From a virus: a stretch of 38,836 nucleotides of DNA. Of this stretch, positions 32,519 to 38,836 are shown one piece after another. The DNA lies in the IMG/VR virus record IMGVR_UViG_3300015171_000013, positions 1 to 38,836 of that record; one strand, 5' to 3'. The notes below the pieces were generated by a model. It was not told where the DNA came from. It saw nothing but the letters and a program-made list of their open reading frames with translations, and searched no databases. The position numbers and the translations under genes were made by a program. Within the stretch, counting starts at the first letter, position 1, and the number at the start of each line of letters is the position of its first letter.

Positions 32519-32799
32519 TACGCTTTGGCTGCGGCGGCTTCAAGGGCTTCCGTCTTGGCCGCTTGGCCTTTTTGGTATGGCATCCATTCGCAATAGTTGT
32601 CGTCGGGAACCTCGTCGCCGTCCTGGATCAGTCGGACATTTTCGTAGCCACGCGGAACGCCGCCTTCGCTGATTGCCATGACGTTGATGATGGACGGCGT
32701 ACTCACTTTGCAAACGTGCGCCGCCAGTGGCCCCTTGTGTCCAGAATTTGGAACGTACAGGTAAAACCACACCACGCGGCCAATTGTCGGTTCGATCAT
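32518..32799 (-). CDS. small phage protein, moron-like
   Basis: 93 residues, ATG preceded by GAGGAGACCGGCG. It begins IEPTIGRVVWFYLYVP and has a beta-rich core (PLAAHVCKVST, INVMAIS) with an acidic middle (DGDEVPDDNYCEWMPY) and an Ala-rich tail. The P-T-x-G-R-V-V-W/Y opening is one I recognise from small phage proteins of unknown role. It sits alone between hairpins 32485 and 32823 within the late block, which is how lysogenic-conversion or exclusion genes (morons) are often arranged. Confidence 0.65.
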   Translation of the reverse strand: MIEPTIGRVVWFYLYVPNSGHKGPLAAHVCKVSTPSIINVMAISEGGVPRGYENVRLIQDGDEVPDDNYCEWMPYQKGQAAKTEALEAAAAKA

Positions 32800-32822
32800 C
32801 GCCGGTCTCCTCGGTACAGAAA

Positions 32823-32850
32823 AACAGCCAAGTCAAATGACCTGGCTGTT
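32823..32850 (-). terminator. rho-independent terminator
   Basis: Eight-base-pair stem (AACAGCCA / TGGCTGTT) extended by three pairs past one mismatch, four-base loop, followed on the minus strand by TTTCTGT after two stem T. It lies 16 bases after the stop of gene 32866-33327 and upstream of the moron-like gene. Its sequence resembles the hairpin at 32485. Confidence 0.75.
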
Positions 32851-32865
32851 TGGATTCTTAGGTTT

Positions 32866-33327
32866 TCAATTCACAATCAGCAACGTGTAATTCGCTGTTG
32901 TCCCGGAATAATTCCCCACCACCACTTTCTGCAGCGCTTCCATCGACGGCTCGGCACCGCCCGTTATCAGGCTCGTCGAGGCCGCGCAAAGCAGCTTGTT
33001 GAAGCCGGGGAGGACCATCGGAACACCGGCCATGACCTTCACCGTGAAGTTCGTGGCCGTGCCGATGAGTTGGAGGTAGCAGTCCTGATCGGCCCAGAAG
33101 TGGAGGTAATCCCCCGTGGCAGGAAGATCGTTGGCCGCGTTGTAGATCGTGTTCACCGTGGCGGTGGCGATCTGGCCCTTGCGTTTGTGCGCCGTGCCGG
33201 TGATTGTCTGGGTGGTGATCGAGAACTGGTCCGTGACGGCATCCGTGGCGTTGCCTTGCTTCACGGTGTCGGTGATTCCGTCCGAGTCGAGGACGGCGTT
33301 GTTGATGATCTTCAGAGTTGTGGCCAC
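32866..33327 (-). CDS. beta-rich minor virion protein
   Basis: 153 residues, GTG start preceded by GGGAGGCTAAA. Thr-rich beta protein (QFSITTQTITGTAHKRKGQI, ATATVNTIYN, YLHFWADQDCYLQLIG, FTVKVMAGVPMVLPG, ANYTLLIVN). This strand order is like small phage head decoration or stopper proteins. It lies downstream of portal and two small genes and upstream of the terminator at 32823. Confidence 0.55.
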   Translation of the reverse strand: MATTLKIINNAVLDSDGITDTVKQGNATDAVTDQFSITTQTITGTAHKRKGQIATATVNTIYNAANDLPATGDYLHFWADQDCYLQLIGTATNFTVKVMAGVPMVLPGFNKLLCAASTSLITGGAEPSMEALQKVVVGNYSGTTANYTLLIVN

Positions 33328-33328
33328 T

Positions 33329-33667
33329 TTAGCCTCCCGAGTAAGCGTCCCTGTTCATATACCCCTGAGACTTCAGGGCCTTCATCTGGTGCCGGTGGTC
33401 CGTGAAGATCGCCTGCCCTGTCTGCCGATCGTATTCGACCGGGACTCCGCATTTGATCGCGTGGGCCTCGGCTTCAACTGCTTGGTCTGGGTGGCACCCG
33501 AAGTTGTCGGACTTCAGGGGCCACCCGGAAAGGGCCGGCCCGCGTGGGACGCCGGGCTCACCCATCTTGTCGGTCAGCGCCGCCCGGAACTCGGCCTCCG
33601 AGACCTCGACACCTTCCAGCCAGTAATGGGCCACATCGTCACGGTCCCACTTCACGACACCTTTCAC
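33329..33667 (-). CDS. conserved phage protein, post-portal
   Basis: 112 residues from the GTG at 33667 (GGAG eight bases upstream, four-base overlap with the preceding stop). An earlier start would read through a neighbouring gene. The pattern LKSDNFGCHPDQAVEAEAHA, GVPVEYDRQTGQAIFTDHRH, then a C-terminal Y-x-N-R-D-x-x-Y-S-G-G is typical of a phage protein coded near the portal (S-D-x-x-x-x-H-P-x-Q, then Y-D-x-x-G-x-P/A-x-F/L-x-D-R/H). Its role is unknown; minor head component likely. Confidence 0.7.
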   Translation of the reverse strand: MKGVVKWDRDDVAHYWLEGVEVSEAEFRAALTDKMGEPGVPRGPALSGWPLKSDNFGCHPDQAVEAEAHAIKCGVPVEYDRQTGQAIFTDHRHQMKALKSQGYMNRDAYSGG

Positions 33668-34002
33668 GACAGGACTCCTTCCAGCTTCTCGGAAATCGCG
33701 TTGAGCGTTTCCCGCACGGCCGCGAGTTCCGCCTTTGTGTTCGCGAGGTCCTTTTCGAGCCGAGTGATCCGCGAGTGGAGTTCTCCGGCCTGGGCCACTT
33801 CGACCGGGGCCGGTCGCTGGTCGATCGCTTCGTAGCCCTCGGCCACTTCCACGAAGATCTTCGTGTCGCCCCGGTTCTCCGGCTTGGCAAACCATCGCTC
33901 GCACGACCGCAGGGCCGCATCGGCCTCGGCTTTGGTGGCGACCTCGGCGTGGACGCCCTCTTCGCCGTTGTGAACGTACAGGATTCGGTAAGGCTTCGGC
34001 AT
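33664..34002 (-). CDS. small coiled-coil protein
   Basis: 112 residues. The N-terminal half is an alpha/beta unit (YRILYVHNGEEGVHAEVAT). The C-terminal half is a heptad-like coil (SRITRLEKDLANTKAELAAV). It starts four bases after the portal stop. Possibly a portal-associated assembly factor; no family recognised. Confidence 0.65.
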   Translation of the reverse strand: MPKPYRILYVHNGEEGVHAEVATKAEADAALRSCERWFAKPENRGDTKIFVEVAEGYEAIDQRPAPVEVAQAGELHSRITRLEKDLANTKAELAAVRETLNAISEKLEGVLS

Positions 34003-34005
34003 GGT

Positions 34006-35844
34006 CTACCTCATTTGCGGTTGCCCGCTGTTGGGATTCCCGCCGGGGTTCGTCCCCAGCAAGGCTTGCATCTCCGCTTTGTTCTTGCCGAGCGGTGTCA
34101 CTTCGCTTCGGTTCTCGCGGATGTTGGTTCTTGTTGTATTGGCCGGCATCCCAGGTTGGTCGCCCCCTCCACCTCCACCACTGCCTTGGTCGGCCGGCGG
34201 CTCCTGAATCGTCATCAGTTCCCCGATGTCTGGATTCGCGAGATACTTGCCCATCTTCGAGAGGTAGGCGTGCATGTCGAATGTGATGCCTTGCTGCTGG
34301 AGCAACTGGGCCATCGGCATCACGACTTGTTGAACTACGTTGTTCATCGCCGTGAGCCGCGCTTCCGGCGTCTGGTGCTGGAACGAGTACGGATCGACGG
34401 CTACTTCCAGATCATCCCACTTCGTCTTTTGCCGGTCTTGCGGCGTCACATTCGACTGAGACCACACATCCGGTACGCCCTTGACCGAGACCTTTGTTTT
34501 CATGTCGAGGGCGGGGTGATACCACCAATACCAGCACAGCGAATTGAAGAGGCCGCTTGTGAACGACGTGGTGGCCTTTTGCATGGCCGCGACGTGGCCC
34601 GAGGAATTCGCTTCGAGCATCTTATCCTGAGTCGCCGTCTTGGCCTGGGGTGAGAGGCCGCCGAGCGAGTCGAGGTTTCCCGCCAGCCAGGAGAAATCTT
34701 CCTTGAGTTTGATGCTGAACGCCTGGAGGGTTGGGTTGGGACCGCCCATCGAGACGACCTTCAGCTTATCGGGGTTGTCCACTCGAAGAATGTCGCCATC
34801 GTTCGCGTTCATTACCCGGTTGCCGTCCGCATCGGCCCCACCCTGAACAAACACCATTTCCTTCAGCCGAGCCGACTGACGGAGCAACTTGCGGTAAACG
34901 TCGTTGATCGCCTTGTGGAGCGGCACCAAGTCTTGGATGGGGGCCTTGGGCATAATGTTGCCGGGAACGACTCCGTAGCCGAGAACGTGGTAAGGGCCGC
35001 AGTCTGGGCCGATCCACTCTTGCTCGCCGAGGGGATCTTCGTTCTGGTTTGGGTTGCCGCCGTCGTCTGAGCAGAGGGTCAGAATCTTCCGAGCCCTCGG
35101 CACATAAATCTCCCACAAGTCCACGAAGTCGTCGTACTCTTCCGAGTCGCCGCCCTGATACCCGAGGCCGAGCCTGACGATCCGCTCGACGCCTTCGGGA
35201 CTGAATGGTTTGTCGGTCGAGACCGCCAGATCCTTGGCCTCTTTACCAAACCTCTCAATGGCCGCGTCCTTGTGGACGCGAAGTCGGTGGCCGAAGAAGC
35301 CGACCTCTCGGAAATCTCTCGCGTGGAAGTCCCACACGGCATCGTCGAGGTCGATGGATCGGAGGTAAGGATAACCGGCCGGAAGGTTGTAACCCAAGAT
35401 TGAAGCGTCGGCTGTGGTGGCCAGGGCGACCTTGCCGATGCCGATTCCGAATAACGCATCGATCACGATTCGCTCGATCGTCTTGTCGAGTTCTTGTTTG
35501 ACGATCTGCTTGTTGGCCCAGTCCTCCATGCGGGCGACCGTTGGAACCGAGGCCCGGTCGAACGTGGAGAGCATGACACGGGGTTCTTCGGGAACAAGCG
35601 TTCGGGAGATGATGGAAATGTAAGTGGCCAGAAGATTTACCGGCACATCCCGCTCGGCACCTTCCTCAGCCCAACCGGCCCCGACGTACTGCCTGACCGC
35701 TTCTCGCCGCAGATCACGCGGCCTCCGCAGGGCGAGCCCAGCATGGGTGATTGCCTTGCAGAGACGGGGAATATCGATGTCGGTGGGACTGGCTTTTTTG
35801 AACTTGCGAGGGGCGGGTGGCTTCTGTGCGCGATTGGCGATCAT
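34006..35844 (-). CDS. portal protein
   Basis: 612 residues from the ATG at 35844, which overlaps the TerL stop (ATGA); a TTG two codons upstream is less likely. An N-terminal helical region, then a long alpha/beta core with WANKQIVKQELDKTIERIVI, RSIDLDDAVWDFHARDFREV, DLWEIYVPRARKILTL, LVPLHKAINDVYRKLLRQSA, a helix with FSIKLKEDFSWLAGNLDSLG and a C-terminal Gly-rich, disordered tail. Size, position after TerL and pattern match podoviral-type portals, which form the dodecameric DNA entry vertex. Confidence 0.85.
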   Translation of the reverse strand: MIANRAQKPPAPRKFKKASPTDIDIPRLCKAITHAGLALRRPRDLRREAVRQYVGAGWAEEGAERDVPVNLLATYISIISRTLVPEEPRVMLSTFDRASVPTVARMEDWANKQIVKQELDKTIERIVIDALFGIGIGKVALATTADASILGYNLPAGYPYLRSIDLDDAVWDFHARDFREVGFFGHRLRVHKDAAIERFGKEAKDLAVSTDKPFSPEGVERIVRLGLGYQGGDSEEYDDFVDLWEIYVPRARKILTLCSDDGGNPNQNEDPLGEQEWIGPDCGPYHVLGYGVVPGNIMPKAPIQDLVPLHKAINDVYRKLLRQSARLKEMVFVQGGADADGNRVMNANDGDILRVDNPDKLKVVSMGGPNPTLQAFSIKLKEDFSWLAGNLDSLGGLSPQAKTATQDKMLEANSSGHVAAMQKATTSFTSGLFNSLCWYWWYHPALDMKTKVSVKGVPDVWSQSNVTPQDRQKTKWDDLEVAVDPYSFQHQTPEARLTAMNNVVQQVVMPMAQLLQQQGITFDMHAYLSKMGKYLANPDIGELMTIQEPPADQGSGGGGGGDQPGMPANTTRTNIRENRSEVTPLGKNKAEMQALLGTNPGGNPNSGQPQMR

Positions 35845-37667
35845 GCCCAAACCTCTTCGCGATACCTTCGCTCAACCTCTTGGCGTCGGCCCGCAAGCGA
35901 ATTGTACGGGATTTTTTGCTCCATTGCCTGCTTGGGTCTCCGCTCCTTCGCCTTCATCAGCAGCCACAACATCGCATCCGTGATTACCCGGTCCCCGTGA
36001 TTCTTCCTCGCGCCCGAGGGATCCTCTGGGCTTCTTTCCTCGGATGATGATTCGTGGCCGGTGGCCGGATCGAACTTGAAACTGTCGCACTGCCGCAGCG
36101 CGGCCTCCGAGGGATTGATGAACTGCCGGGCGAATAAAGCCGTCCGATACTGGAGCAAGAGATCGTCCTTGGTGTCGAGCGTGTTGTTCCACCCGAGGCT
36201 TTCCGTCACCCGGTCGGACAGCTTGTCCTCTCGCACTCGCTTCCACAAATTGCGGTAGCCGAGTTCCAAGACCTTTGCTCCGAAGAAGATGCCGGGGCCA
36301 GGGATTTCCCAGACCAACTCTGCGCCTTCTCCGCTTTCGTCCACGAACAGCCGGCAGATCGCAACCACCAGCACCGCGAACTGTTTCGGATCGAGCCGCG
36401 GGGTGATGAGTTCGCCGACCTTCTCGTTGGTGTCCAGGTTCCCCAGCGAGAGACAGGACGGCGTGGCCCCGCTGCCCTGCGACAGATCGCAAGCGGCCCC
36501 GTACTTCCCGAGCGGCACCTTACCCAGGTACGTCGGGTTGATCCACAGCTTCAAGGGGCCGCCCACCCGCGCCACCAGCCGATCCGGCAGCCCGGCGTCG
36601 ATGTCGTAAAGCAGATCGCCTTCCCATTCGGGATTGCGAGCGTAATTGCTGATGAGGTCCATGATAGTCAGCGGATCGAACGACTGGGCCACCGAGCCGG
36701 CCGGGTTGATGTCCAGGTGCATGGCCACATCCCGGACGTTCTTGCGGCGGATCACTTCCTTGTCGTACCACGGGGACCGAATCCCCGGCCGCGCACCACC
36801 GATCGGCGTCCCATCCGTGACAAACCTGTAATCCGGTGCAAACGCATAATGCTTGTCGATCGCTTCGTAGCCGCCCCTTGTTCCGGACTTGTAAAGGCCC
36901 TTGGCTTTGTCCGGATGCTGCGACCAGTGCATGATGATCTTCCGCAAATCCGGCCGCTGCGTGAGCGTGTGGTACGTCGTCCCGATGCCGTAATGGGTGC
37001 CGATGAACAACCGCGGCCCGGTGTCTGCCGTCTGCCCCAGGATGTCCTCGGCGTTCTGTTGCTTCGAGAATTCGTCGAGCAGCACGAATGCCGCCCGGTC
37101 GCCAACGCCAGACCGGCCCGTGGACGCGAGACCGGCGATGCCCGACGTGCCGCGGAAGTCGAACGACAGCTTGCGCCGCCTCACCCGCCGCTTGAGCCAG
37201 TCCGGCAAATACTTCATGATGAAATCGATCTTGGCGAACAACGTGCCTTTCTTGCCCGCCTTATCGACGGCCTCTTCCGAGTGGGAAATGCAAAGGACCA
37301 ATTTGTTGTCGTGGAAGAGGCAGAGCCAGATCGCGATAATCAGGGCCAGCCATGTGGCCCCCATTTCGCGGGACTTCTCCCAGAGAATGTCGTCCTGATC
37401 CTCGAACAGTCGGCTCATCGTTTCGAGGAGTGCTTCATCCTGCCACTCCCACGAAATGAATGGCCCAATCTCGCTTTCGAGGTCCTTCGGGTTAATCTGC
37501 CACACAAAGGCGTTGATGAAGAAAAGAATGTCCCGCTTGCACATCTCGATCAAACCGCGCTGGATGTTGCGGTTATCACGGGCCTCGGTGAGAAGCCCCA
37601 CGCGGAACTTGATATTGGCCAGCTTGTCTTTCGGAACCGACTTGTGCCACTGGCCCGGTGAGAACAC
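35841..37667 (-). CDS. terminase large subunit
   Basis: 608 residues, GTG start after GAGGATAGGCC. The ATPase has a Walker-A-like K98-S-R-E-M-G-A-T105, a Walker B with L-L-D198-E199 and a coupling region GTHYGIGTT (223-231). The nuclease domain has acidic D394 (GAACDLSQGSG), E454 (LVWEIPGPG) and D559/D564 (GDRVITDAMLW), the usual RNase-H-like three-carboxylate set. It drives DNA into the prohead through the portal and cuts at headful or cos ends. The small-subunit candidate is coded upstream at 38316. Confidence 0.95.
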   Translation of the reverse strand: MFSPGQWHKSVPKDKLANIKFRVGLLTEARDNRNIQRGLIEMCKRDILFFINAFVWQINPKDLESEIGPFISWEWQDEALLETMSRLFEDQDDILWEKSREMGATWLALIIAIWLCLFHDNKLVLCISHSEEAVDKAGKKGTLFAKIDFIMKYLPDWLKRRVRRRKLSFDFRGTSGIAGLASTGRSGVGDRAAFVLLDEFSKQQNAEDILGQTADTGPRLFIGTHYGIGTTYHTLTQRPDLRKIIMHWSQHPDKAKGLYKSGTRGGYEAIDKHYAFAPDYRFVTDGTPIGGARPGIRSPWYDKEVIRRKNVRDVAMHLDINPAGSVAQSFDPLTIMDLISNYARNPEWEGDLLYDIDAGLPDRLVARVGGPLKLWINPTYLGKVPLGKYGAACDLSQGSGATPSCLSLGNLDTNEKVGELITPRLDPKQFAVLVVAICRLFVDESGEGAELVWEIPGPGIFFGAKVLELGYRNLWKRVREDKLSDRVTESLGWNNTLDTKDDLLLQYRTALFARQFINPSEAALRQCDSFKFDPATGHESSSEERSPEDPSGARKNHGDRVITDAMLWLLMKAKERRPKQAMEQKIPYNSLAGRRQEVERRYREEVWA

Positions 37668-37676
37668 GGCCTATCC

Positions 37677-37892
37677 TCAATACTGCCGCTGCCCGAGGTT
37701 GAAGCCAGTGTTCACCCCGAACACGTTCAGAGCAGCGGCAACGAGAATGATAATGGCAATCACCCCGAGGATCAACAACGCGATCTTCCGAATCGGCGGA
37801 TCCAGTTCCAATTGGTCGAGGATGATCTTCACGACGTAAATGACAACAGCGAGAACCAACATGACGATCAAGAACACGAGCAAAGGGTGCAT
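37677..37892 (-). CDS. holin-like small membrane protein
   Basis: 71 residues with two hydrophobic segments (about 3-25, LLVFLIVMLVLAVVIYVVKI, and 37-58, IALLILGVIAIIILVAAALN) joined by a short polar loop (DQLELDPPIRK). Short size, two membrane helices and location before the terminase match class II holin-type or phage membrane proteins of the Thivi_2564 kind. Pore formation is inferred only from topology. Confidence 0.65.
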   Translation of the reverse strand: MHPLLVFLIVMLVLAVVIYVVKIILDQLELDPPIRKIALLILGVIAIIILVAAALNVFGVNTGFNLGQRQY

Positions 37893-37947
37893 GGCAAAGC
37901 CTCGGTGAATTGCGGGCGATGCTTTTAACCTAGCACTTCCGAAGCCG

Positions 37948-38184
37948 TTACGACTCCATCGCCGTCACACACGAATGGCAATACAGCCCGTGCATGTCGG
38001 CCTCCACCGTTCCACCACATCCCCGGCACTCCGGCTTCAAAAGAGCCGCGAAGAGTCGCAATGCCGCCTCTCGCGAAATCATCGGCCTCACCACCGGCGC
38101 GTCGAATCGGCCCGGCCCTTCATCCACGAAGTCCAGATCGTCGGCCTTCAACTTCTCCACTTCCAGCACGTCGGCTGTCAACAT
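37948..38184 (-). CDS. zinc-ribbon protein
   Basis: 78 residues from the ATG at 38184, supported by GGAGG six bases upstream. The C-terminal half carries CRGCGG and YCHSC, a Cys-x2-Cys ... Cys-x2-Cys zinc ribbon; the N-terminus is acidic (VEKLKADDLDFVDEGPG). It overlaps the end of the next upstream gene in another frame. Possibly a regulator or adaptor near the terminase genes. Confidence 0.65.
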   Translation of the reverse strand: MLTADVLEVEKLKADDLDFVDEGPGRFDAPVVRPMISREAALRLFAALLKPECRGCGGTVEADMHGLYCHSCVTAMES

Positions 38185-38314
38185 CGGACACCTCCACCTT
38201 TCCATCGATCCAGTCCCAATCGACCTTTAGCTTCCCACCAGTGATCCGGGCCGTCTCTCGATCGATCTTACGCCGCTCTTTCGGTGGCAACTCCCTCAGT
38301 TCCGGCGGCCCCAT
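38120..38314 (-). CDS. hypothetical small basic protein
   Basis: 64 residues, ATG one base after the stop of the TerS candidate. Basic helical N-terminus (ELRELPPKERRKIDRETARI), then KLKVDWDWIDGKVEVSD, and a Gly/Arg-rich end that overlaps the zinc-ribbon gene by 65 bases in another frame. It is plausible because of tight coupling to the upstream gene and a compact charged sequence. The distal overlap lowers confidence. Confidence 0.5.
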   Translation of the reverse strand: MGPPELRELPPKERRKIDRETARITGGKLKVDWDWIDGKVEVSDVDSRRAGSGEVEGRRSGLRG

Positions 38315-38315
38315 C

Positions 38316-38768
38316 TCACACCCCCTCCGCTAACCGAGCCACCAACTCACCAGCCAACTCTAGTACACGTTCCGTGCCAAGGTCCTCAACCTTCCCCGCC
38401 GCAATCGAACTCGTACCAACCCCAGGGGGTACTGAGACTACCGCCGATCCAATCGGGGCCGTCCGCTCCAGCGACGACTTCGCCGCCAGGAACGACTTCT
38501 GGTCCTTCTCGAACCACCGCAACATCTGCCACTGTTGCACCGTCTCGGCCTTCCCGTTCATCATCACCCATCGCATGGCCTCCAACTGGCTTTCTTCCCT
38601 GACCGCAAGCCCTTCCGGCATTTGCGGCTCCGGCACAGGCGGCTTCGGCTTCCCAGACGGGTTCCCACTCTGCCCCTTCTTGTACGCCGTTTTCGGAGCC
38701 TTCCTCTTCGCTTTCGGCGAAGTCTGCCCCTCAATCTGCCCCAAAGTCTGCTCGGCTACGGCTTCCAT
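38316..38768 (-). CDS. DUF5681-motif protein, terminase small subunit candidate
   Basis: 150 residues from the ATG at 38768 (GGAGG upstream), with an alternative TTG seven codons earlier. Residues 30-45 hold KKGQSGNPSGKPKP, the K-x-G-x-S-G-N-P-x-G-x-P pattern of DUF5681, common in proteins next to or serving as TerS. The helical centre (LEAMRWVMMNGKAETVQQWQ) and acidic C-terminus fit a TerS-like oligomer. It is the first late gene read from the right edge. TerS function is inferred from position and motif. Confidence 0.6.
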   Translation of the reverse strand: MEAVAEQTLGQIEGQTSPKAKRKAPKTAYKKGQSGNPSGKPKPPVPEPQMPEGLAVREESQLEAMRWVMMNGKAETVQQWQMLRWFEKDQKSFLAAKSSLERTAPIGSAVVSVPPGVGTSSIAAGKVEDLGTERVLELAGELVARLAEGV

Positions 38769-38836
38769 ACCCTCCACCTTACGCCCCAAACCACCCGCCA
38801 GTCAACCCCCTCCACCCCCAATCAGCGGCCCATACC

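Noticed and set aside
32452-33405. Plus-strand frame (317 codons) over the moron-like gene and 32866-33327
   Set aside because: It would run through two terminators and two better-supported minus-strand genes.
33329-33904. Long N-terminal extension of the post-portal gene
   Set aside because: The extra part overlaps most of gene 33664-34002 and is Arg/Gly-rich; the GTG at 33667 has a good ribosome-binding site.
36717-37661. Plus-strand frame (314 codons) opposite the terminase
   Set aside because: The minus strand encodes a clear terminase with ATPase and nuclease motifs; the opposite frame is a shadow.
1-38836. tRNA genes, CRISPR arrays, insertion sequences and an integrase
   Set aside because: No cloverleaf with a T-loop GTTCGA context in the right setting, no regularly spaced repeats, no transposase or recombinase motifs were found by eye; a short or unusual one could have been missed.

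Overview
The window is tailed-bacteriophage DNA: either a free phage genome segment or a prophage with no host gene visible. It is GC-rich and tightly packed. It has two convergent transcription blocks: small genes on the plus strand (1-5410), and the complete packaging, head, tail and ejection module on the minus strand (38768 down to 5400). A large terminase, portal, scaffold-like protein, HK97-type capsid candidate and head-tail adaptor are recognisable. No tape-measure, tail-tube or sheath gene is present. A beta-propeller tail protein, a coiled-coil virion protein and a 2263-residue ejection-type protein are present instead. That combination points to a short-tailed (podovirus-like) virion. 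No integrase, tRNA, DNA polymerase or recognisable endolysin was seen. Several accessory proteins (Cys-periodic and Gly/Pro-rich membrane proteins, a peptidase-like fold without zinc ligands) are reminiscent of Planctomycetota proteins, so a planctomycete host is my tentative inference and is not proven.

Layout. 1-5410 (+): about 17 small overlapping genes with ATGA/GTGA junctions. They include zinc-ribbon proteins, an HNH-type endonuclease, a PD-(D/E)xK-like nuclease and a winged-helix protein; this looks like an early or middle operon, and most products are unknown. 5400-25212 (-): ejection proteins, tail fibres/adhesins, the propeller tail protein and a truncated paralogue carrying an Ig-like domain, then a membrane-protein group set off by terminator hairpins. 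25296-31880 (-): four beta-rich virion proteins, two tiny basic proteins, adaptor, lectin-like virion protein, capsid and scaffold. 31881-32517: the only long non-coding stretch, rich in strong hairpins. 32518-38768 (-): a probable moron gene, minor virion proteins, portal, TerL, a holin-like protein, a zinc-ribbon protein and a DUF5681-type TerS candidate.

How it works together. Transcribed right to left, the late block follows assembly order: packaging motor, portal, scaffold and capsid, adaptor, tail, fibres, ejected proteins. Terminator-like hairpins at 32823, 31934, 25233 and 22845 divide it into units. The most interesting unexplained signal is the structured non-coding region 31920-32518. 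It seems to hold a leader/attenuator facing the scaffold-capsid genes and a separate, possibly plus-strand, structured RNA ending in a terminator.
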